From the NCBI RefSeq assembly GCF_000514815.1, contig NZ_AZWQ01000028.1, positions 28,037 to 92,036 of the forward strand: a stretch of DNA of 64,000 bases, written 5' to 3'. The notes beneath the pieces were generated by a model. It saw only the letters and a program-made list of their open reading frames with translations, was not told the origin of the DNA and made no database searches. The position numbers and the translations under genes are program-made. Source of the stretch: Salinispora fenicalii (GTDB lineage Bacteria > Actinomycetota > Actinomycetes > Mycobacteriales > Micromonosporaceae). Below, piece after piece: positions 1 through 7,727 of this stretch; position 1 is the first letter of the stretch; each line of letters begins with the position of its first letter.

Positions 1-2289
1 GTCAACGCCGACCAGCCGAGGCAGGCTCAACAGCCGCAGCGCCTCGCCGAGGGTGAGGGCGTCCGGCGACTGGGAACGCAGCAGGGACGACTTGCGCTCC
101 CCACTGGCAACATAGGGGCCGAACCGACCAGACTTGAGCAGAATCGGCTCGCCGGTGGCCGGGTCCTCTCCGAGCTTGCGCTCACCGCCGCCACCGAGGA
201 ACAGCTCGTGCACCTTCTCCGGGGTCAACTCATCGGGGGCCAGCCCCTCCGGAATCGGAGCCCGATCGCCCTGACCAGCGCCCTCCTCACCGTCGGCGGC
301 GGCGGCCGCTTCCCCCGGCAACTCCCGCTGCAGGTACGGCCCGTAACGGCCCACCCGGACGACGACCGGCCGCCCGTCCTCATCAGTGAAGAGCGGAATC
401 GAGTTGACGCTCCGCGCGTCGATCTCGCTCAGGTTCTCGGTGACCAGCTTCTTCAGCCCACCGGAGCGGGCAATGTCCTGGTCCCCGGCGCCGTTGGTGG
501 TGCCGAAGTAGAACGCGGTGAGGAAGTCCACCGCCGCGTGGTCGCCACCGGCGATCTCGTCCAGCTCGTTCTCCATGCTGGCGGTGAAGCCATAGTCGAT
601 CAGGCGCGGGTAGTGCCGCTCCATCAGCCCGACCACGGCGAAGGCCAGGAACGACGGGATCATCGCCTGGCCACGCTTGACGACATACCCCCGGTCCTGG
701 ATGGTCTGCATGATCGACGCGTAGGTGGAGGGGCGGCCGATGCCCAGCTCCTCCAGCGCCTTGACCAGGGACGCCTCGGTGTAGCGGGCGGGCGGCTGGG
801 TGTGATGCCCCTGCGCGGCGAGTTGCTCGCCGGTGAGCGGCTGGTCCTTCACCAACGTCGGCAAGCGCCGCTCGGCATCCTCTGCCTCGGCGTTCTCGTC
901 GTCGCTGGACTCCACGTAGGCACGGAGGAAACCCGGGTCGGTGATGGTTTTTCCGGAGGCGCCGAAGTCCGCCTCCTCACCGGCCGCCGTGACGGCACGG
1001 ATCCGCACCGAGACGCTGGAACCCACGGCATCGGTCATCTGCGACGCGATGGTGCGCCGCCAGATCAGCTCGTAGAGCTTGTACTCCTCAACCGACAGCT
1101 CGTTGCGCAGCTCACCAGGAGTGCGGAAGGTGTCACCCGCGGGGCGGATCGCCTCATGCGCCTCCTGCGCGTTCTTCACCTTGCCGGTGTAGCGACGCGG
1201 CTCCGGCGGAACGCTACGTTCCCCGTACAGCTCGACGATCTGCTGCCGAGCCGCGGTGATGGCGGTCTCCGACAGGTTCACCGAGTCGGTACGCATATAG
1301 GTGATGTAGCCGTTCTCATAGAGCCGCTGCGCGGTGCGCATCGTCTGCTGCGAGGAGAAGCGCAGCTTGCGGGCCGACTCCTGCTGCAGCGTCGACGTGA
1401 TGAACGGCGCGTACGGGCGGCGACGGTACGGCTTCTCCTCGACCCGGGTGACCGTGAACGGCCGATCCGCCAGCCGGGCAGCCAGCCCCTGGGCCCCACC
1501 CTCGTCCAGGTGCACCACGCCGGCGCCGGGGCGGACCCGCCCGGTGGTCGGCTCGAAGTCCTTGCCAGTAGCGATCCGGTCACCGTTGAGCGCGACCAGG
1601 GTGGCGTTGAAGGTCCGGGGTCCCTCGCCGGGCTGTTCGGCGGCGAGCGTGGCGAGGATGTCCCAGTACTCGGCGGTGCGGAACGCCATCCGCTGCCGCT
1701 CCCGCTCGACCACGATACGAGTCGCCACCGACTGCACCCGGCCCGCCGAGAGCTTCGGCATGACCTTCTTCCACAGCACCGGGGACACCTCGTAGCCGTA
1801 CAACCGGTCGAGGATGCGACGGGCCTCCTGGGCATCAACCAGATCACGGTCGATCTCCCGCGGATTCGCCACAGCGGCCCGGATCGCCGCTTTGGTGATC
1901 TCGTGGAAGACCATCCGCTTGACCGGAACCTTCGGCTTGAGCGTCTCCACCAGGTGCCAGGCGATCGCCTCGCCCTCCCGGTCCTCATCCGTTGCCAGGA
2001 GGATCTCGTCAACCTCCCGGGCCAGCTTGGTCAACTTGCTGATCTGCTGCCGGCGGTCGGACGAGACGACGTAGAGGGCGTGGAAGCCGTTGTCGACATC
2101 GACGCCGAGCCGGGCCCACGACTCACCCTTGTACTTCGCCGGCACATCGGCGGCGTTCCGCGGCAGGTCGCGGACGTGCCCGAAACTGGCCTCCACGACG
2201 TACCCCGGGCCGAGGTAGCCCGAGATCGTCTTGGCCTTCGCCGGGGACTCGACGATGACCAGGCGGGTGGTTCCAGCATTGCTCGGCAC
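1..2289 (-). CDS. topA: DNA topoisomerase I, 3' end beyond the window
   Basis: Type IA topoisomerase that relaxes negatively supercoiled DNA by a single-strand break with a 5'-phosphotyrosine link. The minus strand reads open from a GTG at 2289 to the left edge, giving 763 codons. The N-terminus carries the TOPRIM signature VIVESPAKAKTI within the first 25 residues. The catalytic segment GYITYMRTDS is at about 1285-1314, with the active-site tyrosine near residue 331 (codon 1297-1299). Actinobacterial TopA has about 900-950 residues, so the missing part is the C-terminal DNA-binding tail. The start follows from the TOPRIM position. Long plus-strand open frames across this gene are antisense shadows. 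Identification is firm; only the 3' end is unseen. Confidence 0.97.
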   Translation of the reverse strand, partial: MPSNAGTTRLVIVESPAKAKTISGYLGPGYVVEASFGHVRDLPRNAADVPAKYKGESWARLGVDVDNGFHALYVVSSDRRQQISKLTKLAREVDEILLATDEDREGEAIAWHLVETLKPKVPVKRMVFHEITKAAIRAAVANPREIDRDLVDAQEARRILDRLYGYEVSPVLWKKVMPKLSAGRVQSVATRIVVERERQRMAFRTAEYWDILATLAAEQPGEGPRTFNATLVALNGDRIATGKDFEPTTGRVRPGAGVVHLDEGGAQGLAARLADRPFTVTRVEEKPYRRRPYAPFITSTLQQESARKLRFSSQQTMRTAQRLYENGYITYMRTDSVNLSETAITAARQQIVELYGERSVPPEPRRYTGKVKNAQEAHEAIRPAGDTFRTPGELRNELSVEEYKLYELIWRRTIASQMTDAVGSSVSVRIRAVTAAGEEADFGASGKTITDPGFLRAYVESSDDENAEAEDAERRLPTLVKDQPLTGEQLAAQGHHTQPPARYTEASLVKALEELGIGRPSTYASIMQTIQDRGYVVKRGQAMIPSFLAFAVVGLMERHYPRLIDYGFTASMENELDEIAGGDHAAVDFLTAFYFGTTNGAGDQDIARSGGLKKLVTENLSEIDARSVNSIPLFTDEDGRPVVVRVGRYGPYLQRELPGEAAAAADGEEGAGQGDRAPIPEGLAPDELTPEKVHELFLGGGGERKLGEDPATGEPILLKSGRFGPYVASGERKSSLLRSQSPDALTLGEALRLLSLPRLVGVD

Positions 2290-2582
2290 GTCTCTCTCCG
2301 ACCTCACTTCCGCATCACGACCGCTGTGGCGCCCGGTACGAGGCGCATTGACCCCGCCGATACCCCAACAGTCCGGATGTCCAACGTAACGCGTCGTCCG
2401 GGATTCCGGTTTCGTGGGCGACCAACACCGGAGGGACCCGACCCGGCGTCACCGTACACTGCCCGTAGACCTGACCACCGCTTCCCGTGACGAACAGGAC
2501 CCAACGCACCCGGTCGGGGCAGCGGTGTCATCGGGGGAAGCCGCCGCGCGATCCATCCGACGCCGCAGTCGTGTCCCGCTGT
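2290..2582. other. topA upstream region, no gene seen
   Basis: This 293-base gap separates topA from the next minus-strand gene and should hold the topA promoter. I see no convincing coding frame. Short frames here lack protein-like composition, and no clear hairpin or operator stands out. Confidence 0.5.
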
Positions 2583-3296
2583 TCAACCGCGGTGCGGCCA
2601 GGCCGCACGGGGCACGGTCGGGGGCGGGTCGCCGACCAGTTCGGCGAAGCGGTTCAGCAGTCGGCGTCCGGTGATCCGGTAGGCCGGGCCATCCGGGCCC
2701 GGTTCCGGCACCGCGGGCAACCCCACCGCGGCGAGCGCCGCCCCCACCGGCACCACCCGCTGGTCGGCGGCCGGCCCAAGGCGAAGCAGGACATCGGAGT
2801 CGGCCATTGAACCGGCCGCGACGAGCCACAGCCGTAACCCTCGCCCATCCAGATAGAAAGCGTCGGGGGGGCGCTTCGCCGGGCCCTGCAGCCACGCCGC
2901 AACGAGCGGCTTCAGCACCCTCGTGTACGCCGTCCGCACGGTGTGCCGTCCACCGCCCACCGCCGCCCAACTCGTGGGGAGGCGTCGCGCCTCCAACTCG
3001 GCGACCAGCACGTGCACCCGCCAGGCATCGTCAACCACCACGGCCAGGCGGGCGGTACCCCCCATTACGGAGACCTCGGCGGGCCCGGCCAGCAGGCCGG
3101 CCAGGTCGGCGACGGCGGGTTCAGCGGCCTCGGCGCCGAAGAAGGCGAGCTGACGACCCGCGTCGTTGGTTCGGCCGGCGGCCATCCCCCGACGCGCTGT
3201 CCGGTCGGTGTCGCCTCGGGTGGCGGGCGGGGCCAGCTCGGGCGCCGGGAATAGCCCCGGCGCCGCCTCCCCGTCCACCGGCCCGGTCAACGGCAC
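2583..3296 (-). CDS. conserved hypothetical protein
   Basis: Unrecognised protein of up to 237 residues. It is soluble, rich in Ala, Val and Leu, and has no signal peptide or membrane segment. The first 35 or so residues are Pro/Ala-rich and may not be translated. The better-formed part begins near MAAGRTNDAGRQLAFF, so an ATG at about 3185 is an alternative start. The GTG at 3296 overlaps the end of the upstream lipoprotein gene by 10 bases, which suggests co-transcription. No catalytic motif is visible. The coding frame is supported by synteny and by alternating hydrophobic character rather than by a known domain. Confidence 0.7.
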   Translation of the reverse strand: MPLTGPVDGEAAPGLFPAPELAPPATRGDTDRTARRGMAAGRTNDAGRQLAFFGAEAAEPAVADLAGLLAGPAEVSVMGGTARLAVVVDDAWRVHVLVAELEARRLPTSWAAVGGGRHTVRTAYTRVLKPLVAAWLQGPAKRPPDAFYLDGRGLRLWLVAAGSMADSDVLLRLGPAADQRVVPVGAALAAVGLPAVPEPGPDGPAYRITGRRLLNRFAELVGDPPPTVPRAAWPHRG

Positions 3297-3823
3297 TCGG
3301 AGACCTCGGCGAAGGCGCGTCTCAGCTCCTCCGAGTTGAGGTTACTGGCGTCCAACGCGCTGGCCTCGTACTCCTGGTTCAGGGTCTGGACCGCATCCCG
3401 CACCCCGTCGTAGAAGACCGGGGGCTGGCTCGTGCTGAGGCGGTCGATCGAGTCCCGGGCCGTGGAGTACGCGTCCCGCATCTGCGCCAGCGACGTGCGG
3501 AATCTCGCGGACACCTCGGCGCCCTGCTCCGCATTGGGGACGCCGGCCTGCTCTACCCGACGCCGCGCCGTCTCGCTGGCCCGCGCCGCCCCGTCGAAGA
3601 GCCGCACGAGGTTCTCCTTGGCCTGAGCCGGACTAGTCTGGGCAGTCATCTGCTGGTCGGTACTACTGGTGAGCTTCCTGATCTCAGCTCGCCAGGGGGT
3701 CAGGGCGGAGCAGACCGAGGTCGCCCACGCCCCGGGACTCGGCCCACCTCCGCACCCGGCGGTCAGGACAACCGTAGCCAGCATCGCCGCCAGCCTTCCG
3801 GCTGCCGCCCGGCACACACGCAT
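3287..3823 (-). CDS. putative secreted lipoprotein
   Basis: A 178-residue protein with a typical lipoprotein signal: an Arg-containing N-terminus, a hydrophobic core and the lipobox LTAGC with the acylated Cys at about residue 24. The mature part is mostly helical and rich in Ala, Glu, Arg and Ser. It has regular polar/apolar spacing between residues 60 and 170 that could form a helical bundle. Two further cysteines (SVCSA and the C-terminal SECR) could pair. No enzymatic motif is seen. It overlaps the downstream unknown gene by 10 bases and lies behind the hppA terminator, so it is probably transcribed separately from hppA. Function unknown; cell-envelope location is inferred. Confidence 0.8.
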   Translation of the reverse strand: MRVCRAAAGRLAAMLATVVLTAGCGGGPSPGAWATSVCSALTPWRAEIRKLTSSTDQQMTAQTSPAQAKENLVRLFDGAARASETARRRVEQAGVPNAEQGAEVSARFRTSLAQMRDAYSTARDSIDRLSTSQPPVFYDGVRDAVQTLNQEYEASALDASNLNSEELRRAFAEVSECR

Positions 3824-3907
3824 GCGTTGCAGCGTACGGTGTCGCGCTGCGTTGTACTGCGATCAGGTTCGCCGGACGCAGACGCGCCGGCCCGACCGCA
3901 GCTTTCC

Positions 3908-3951
3908 GCACCCGCCGCCCTCCCGACGTGGGCCGGGAGGGCGGCGGGTGC
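3908..3951 (-). terminator. hairpin terminator of hppA
   Basis: A perfect 17-bp inverted repeat (arms 3908-3924 and 3935-3951, 10-base loop) starts 17 bases past the hppA stop codon. There is no U-tract, which is common for GC-rich actinobacterial terminators. Confidence 0.8.
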
Positions 3952-3967
3952 GCTGCGGTGCGGACTG

Positions 3968-6316
3968 TCAGGCGCGGACCGCCGCTGGACGTTGCTCCGA
4001 GCTGCCCGTGCCCGACCCCGGGTCAGACATCGATACGCCCTGGCGCTTACTGAACACCACGGAGGCGACAATGATCAGGGTCGCGACCACGGCGATCGAG
4101 ATCCGCAGCCCGGTGTTGCGGTCGTCGCCCACACTCCAGGCCACCACGGCCGGCGCGATCAGCAGCGAGACCAGGTTCATCACCTTGATCAGCGGGTTGA
4201 TCGCCGGGCCGGCGGTGTCCTTGAACGGGTCACCGACGGTGTCACCGATGACGGTCGCGGAGTGCGCCTCGGAACCCTTACCGCCGTACGCGCCATCCTC
4301 GACCATCTTCTTGCTGTTGTCCCAGGCGCCGCCGGAGTTGGCCAGGAAGACGGCCATCAGGGTGCCGGCACCGATCGCCCCGGCCAGGTACGACGCGAGC
4401 GCGCCCGGTCCGAGCCCGAAGCCGACCGCGATCGGCGCCAGGATCGCCAGCAGACCGGGGGTCATCAGCTCCCGCTGCGCGTCCCGGGTGCAGATGTCGA
4501 CGACCTTGCCGTACTCGGGGCGCTGGCTGCGATCCATGATCCCGGGCAGTTCCCGGAACTGCCGGCGAACCTCCATGACCACCGCCCCGGCCGAGCGGGA
4601 CACAGCGTTGATGGCCAACCCGGAGAAGAGGAAGACCACCGCGGCGCCGATGATGAGACCGACCAGGTTCCGTGGGTTCGCCACATTCAGCGAGTTGAGG
4701 ATCTCGCCGCCGACGTCGGTGATGCCCGCGTCGGCGTACGCGATGCGCAGCGTGTCGGTGTACGAGCCGAAGAGCGCGGTCGCAGCCAGTACCGCGGTGG
4801 CGATCGCGATGCCCTTGGTGATCGCCTTGGTGGTGTTACCGACCGCGTCCAACTCGGTCAGCGTGCGGGCGCCGTCCGCATCGATGTCGCCGGACATCTC
4901 CGCCACGCCCTGGGCGTTGTCCGAAATCGGACCGAAGGTGTCCATCGCAACGATGACGCCGACCGTGGTGAGCAGCCCGGTACCGGCCAACGCGACCGCA
5001 AACAACGACAGCGTGATGGAGCTGCCGCCGAGCAGGAAGGCGCCGAAGACGCCAGCCCCGATCAGCAGCGCCGAGTAGACCGCGGACTCCAGCCCGACGC
5101 CGATGCCGGCGAGGATGACGGTGGCCGGGCCGGTCTGTGAGCTGCGGCCGATGTCCTGCACCGGACGACGGTCGGTCTCGGTGAAGTAGCCGGTCAGCGC
5201 CTGAATCGCGGCAGCCAGCACGATACCGATGATGACCGCGCCGATGGCCACCACGCGCGGGTTCTGGTCAACGTCGGTCAGCCCCTGCGTCAACTCAGCG
5301 AAGCTGGCCGGCAGGTACGTCCAGGCCGCGATGGCAACCAGTACCGCGGAGATGAGCGCGGAGGCGTAGAAGGCCCGGTTGATAGCGGTCAGGCCGGAGC
5401 GATCCGAGGTGCGCAGCCGGGTGATGAAGACGCCGATGATCGCGACGATCACCCCGATGCCAGAGACGATCAGCGGGAATACCAGTCCCTGCTCACCGAA
5501 GGCGGCCCGGCCGAGGATCAGCGCGGCGACCAGGGTCACCGCGTACGACTCGAACAGGTCGGCGGCCATGCCGGCGCAGTCGCCCACGTTGTCGCCCACG
5601 TTGTCGGCGATGGTCGCGGCGTTGCGTGGATCGTCCTCGGGGATTCCCTTCTCCACCTTACCGACCAGGTCAGCGCCGACATCGGCGGCTTTGGTGAAGA
5701 TGCCGCCTCCGACCCGCATGAACATGGCGAGCAGCGCGGCGCCGAAGCCGAAGCCTTCCAGCACGGTCGGGGCGTCGCTCCGGTAAAAGAGGACGACCAG
5801 GGCCGCGCCGAGGAGACCGAGGCCGACGGTGAGGAAGCCGACGACGCCACCGGTGCGGAACGCGATCCGCATGGCGGCCTCCCGGCCACCCGTCCGTTCC
5901 CGGGCTGCGGCGGCGACCCGCAGGTTGGCCCGGGTTGCCAGCCACATGCCGGCGCCTCCGATGAACGCGCTGAAGAGTGCGCCGATGACGAAGAAGGCCG
6001 ATCGGCCGATCTTCACCGCGGTCTCGCTGCCGTCGGTCTCGTGCACCGGCAGCAGGAAGAGCAGCAGCACGGCGACGATTACAAAGATCGCCAGGGTACG
6101 GAACTGCCGGAGCAGGTACGCCGAGGCGCCCTCCTGCACCGCACCCGAGATTTCCTGCATATTGGTGGTGCCCCTGCCGGCGGCCAGCACGGTCCGTGTC
6201 AGCGCGGCGGCAAAAGCCAGCGCCACGGCCGCGATCACGGCGGCGAGAACCACGTACGTGACATTGCTCCCGGTGAGGGAGATCCCGCCGCCCTCGGCGG
6301 CCAAGGTGTCGGACAT
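3968..6316 (-). CDS. hppA: K+-insensitive proton-pumping pyrophosphatase
   Basis: Membrane-integral pyrophosphatase that couples PPi hydrolysis to H+ export. The protein has 782 residues with about 16 membrane segments, the usual length for bacterial H+-PPases. The substrate-site region includes FTKAADVGADLVGKVE and the Asp-rich run EDDPRNAATIADNVGDN. The GNTTKAITKG motif carries Lys where K+-dependent enzymes have Ala, hence the K+-insensitive class. The ATG at 6316 is preceded by AGGAGG at good spacing. An in-frame extension of 50 residues upstream is Arg/Cys-rich and lacks family character, so it was rejected. The gene is monocistronic with its own terminator. In Streptomyces hppA also neighbours the bldG locus. 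Confidence 0.97.
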   Translation of the reverse strand: MSDTLAAEGGGISLTGSNVTYVVLAAVIAAVALAFAAALTRTVLAAGRGTTNMQEISGAVQEGASAYLLRQFRTLAIFVIVAVLLLFLLPVHETDGSETAVKIGRSAFFVIGALFSAFIGGAGMWLATRANLRVAAAARERTGGREAAMRIAFRTGGVVGFLTVGLGLLGAALVVLFYRSDAPTVLEGFGFGAALLAMFMRVGGGIFTKAADVGADLVGKVEKGIPEDDPRNAATIADNVGDNVGDCAGMAADLFESYAVTLVAALILGRAAFGEQGLVFPLIVSGIGVIVAIIGVFITRLRTSDRSGLTAINRAFYASALISAVLVAIAAWTYLPASFAELTQGLTDVDQNPRVVAIGAVIIGIVLAAAIQALTGYFTETDRRPVQDIGRSSQTGPATVILAGIGVGLESAVYSALLIGAGVFGAFLLGGSSITLSLFAVALAGTGLLTTVGVIVAMDTFGPISDNAQGVAEMSGDIDADGARTLTELDAVGNTTKAITKGIAIATAVLAATALFGSYTDTLRIAYADAGITDVGGEILNSLNVANPRNLVGLIIGAAVVFLFSGLAINAVSRSAGAVVMEVRRQFRELPGIMDRSQRPEYGKVVDICTRDAQRELMTPGLLAILAPIAVGFGLGPGALASYLAGAIGAGTLMAVFLANSGGAWDNSKKMVEDGAYGGKGSEAHSATVIGDTVGDPFKDTAGPAINPLIKVMNLVSLLIAPAVVAWSVGDDRNTGLRISIAVVATLIIVASVVFSKRQGVSMSDPGSGTGSSEQRPAAVRA

Positions 6317-6810
6317 CTGTGTCCTCCTGTACCGAACGCTCGCGCCGACCGTGGAGACGCAGGGCCGACGCCTGGATGCGGTGTCGCAAGCACGCGCCAA
6401 CCCACCGAGCGGACCAGCGATAGAGCACCGTTCCCGCTGGCTGCGGAAGGGTTCACTTGCTGACAACCCGGGTACTGTAGCCCTCCGCAGTGTCAGAGGT
6501 CACATCTAGTGGTCATCGTGTCGGAATGATCTTCGTCGCTGTGTTATGAGAAAAATTCTGATATAGCGAAGCGCCAATCGAGATCAAGGGGACAACTAGC
6601 CCGGCCCCCACCCAGGTCCAGGGCAAGGCTGCCCCCGCAGAGATCCGGTGTGACCAGGTCGGGCGAGCCGGAACCGGGCGAACTCAGGCCGGACAACGGG
6701 TCAGGCCGAACAACAGGTCGGGGCGGACAACAAGGTCGGGGCGGGATCGGGCCCGGCCGGAGCCGGATCTGGCCGGTTGGAGCTAGCGACCTGGTGACGC
6801 GCCAGCACGC
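6317..6810. other. intergenic region between hppA and the anti-sigma gene
   Basis: 494 bases without a supported gene. The right part (about 6695-6775) is a GC-rich run of short imperfect direct repeats built on CAGGTCGGGGCGGA, which may be a transcription end for the anti-sigma gene. The middle (about 6520-6600) is unusually AT-rich for this DNA (it contains GAGAAAAATTCTGATATAG) and is the likely hppA promoter region. No precise promoter can be assigned by eye. Confidence 0.4.
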
Positions 6811-7245
6811 TCAATGGCCGACCGGCCACACCATCCGCACCTCGGTGCCGACACCCCCGTCCGCCGGACGCACCAAGAGATCATCGACAAAGCCGGCGAG
6901 CAGCGCGAATCCGACGCCGGTGGTCAACGCGTCCTCGCTGAGTGATTCCCGGGCCAGTTCGTGCGGCGGTAACGCCGCAAGGTCGGCTCCCGCCTCGAGC
7001 GGCGCCCGGTCCACCACCCGGACGGCGTACGTCCCGTAATCGGACATCTCCATCCGCACCGGGTCAGGCAAGTTGTGCTGCTGGTGCAGCGCCACCGCCC
7101 GGGTGCACGCCTCACCGATCGCCAGTCGCACCTCGTCCAGCAGGCCCTGTCGGACCCCCGCGCGGCGCGCTACGGCGACACCGACCAGCCGCGCCGTGCG
7201 AACATGCACCGGCGCAGGCGAGAAAGAGAGACGGACCACGGCCAT
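6811..7245 (-). CDS. anti-sigma factor-like GHKL ATPase, partner of BldG
   Basis: A 144-residue HATPase_c protein of the RsbW/SpoIIAB type. It would bind a sigma factor and/or phosphorylate the STAS protein encoded just upstream. It corresponds in position to the Streptomyces gene next to bldG (SCO3548, ApgA; from memory). The fold pattern is visible but the ATP site is degenerate. The N-box region reads GEACTRAVALH, with Arg where the metal-binding Asn is normal. The G1 box DxGxG is replaced by DRAPL. A GVGFALL segment fits the G2 box. The ATG at 7245 shares one base with the bldG stop (TGATG); a GTG at 7248 also overlaps it. Translation is therefore coupled. Binding without kinase activity is possible. 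Confidence 0.88.
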   Translation of the reverse strand: MAVVRLSFSPAPVHVRTARLVGVAVARRAGVRQGLLDEVRLAIGEACTRAVALHQQHNLPDPVRMEMSDYGTYAVRVVDRAPLEAGADLAALPPHELARESLSEDALTTGVGFALLAGFVDDLLVRPADGGVGTEVRMVWPVGH

Positions 7246-7580
7246 CACGCGCCGGTCGCCGCGTCAACCGTCGGATACAGGGGGAATACCTGGTCAAGCG
7301 CGGTGATCCGGAAGATCTTCAGCAGTGGCTCCCGGTCGCAGACCAGAGCGAAGGAGCCACCGGCGGTCCGCAGCCGTTTGAGGGCACCCACCAGCACACC
7401 AAGCCCGGTGGAGTCGAGGAACTCGACTCGCCCCAGGTCAACCACGACGTGCTCAGCCCCGGCATCGATCAACTCGAGGAGTCTTTCCCTGAGCTGCGGG
7501 GCGGTGTAGACATCCACCTCACCGCCGACCACGACCACCGCAAACTCCCCCACGGTGCGCGTCGCCAGCGACAGCTCCAT
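7245..7580 (-). CDS. bldG: anti-anti-sigma factor BldG
   Basis: A 111-residue single STAS domain. In Streptomyces BldG is a phosphorylatable anti-sigma antagonist needed for aerial development and antibiotic production. The protein opens [11 protein letters not shown], contains [10 protein letters not shown], and carries the phospho-acceptor motif [10 protein letters not shown] with Ser57, the position known to be phosphorylated in BldG. The LKIFRIT segment near the C-terminus is also typical. The start is the ATG at 7580, preceded by GAGGAGGG seven bases away. A 17-residue upstream extension was discarded. The gene forms a two-gene operon with the anti-sigma gene and is divergent from the helicase gene. 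Orthology rests on sequence pattern and neighbourhood. Confidence 0.93.
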   Translation of the reverse strand: MELSLATRTVGEFAVVVVGGEVDVYTAPQLRERLLELIDAGAEHVVVDLGRVEFLDSTGLGVLVGALKRLRTAGGSFALVCDREPLLKIFRITALDQVFPLYPTVDAATGA

Positions 7581-7727
7581 CAGACCCTCCTCGCAAGAGC
7601 CGTAAACTCTCCACGGGCATTCAACCATCACCGCCGGTGATACTGGCTACCACCAGTGCCCCATCCGGCAGGCGCTTCACCCCTGACCAACGCTACCCAT
7701 CCCCGAACACCCGTGCGAGGTGCAGAC

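Noticed and set aside
208..2490. Long plus-strand open frame opposite topA
   Set aside because: The minus strand encodes unmistakable topoisomerase I; the opposite frame is Arg/Gly/His/Leu-rich, as expected from GC-rich antisense sequence.
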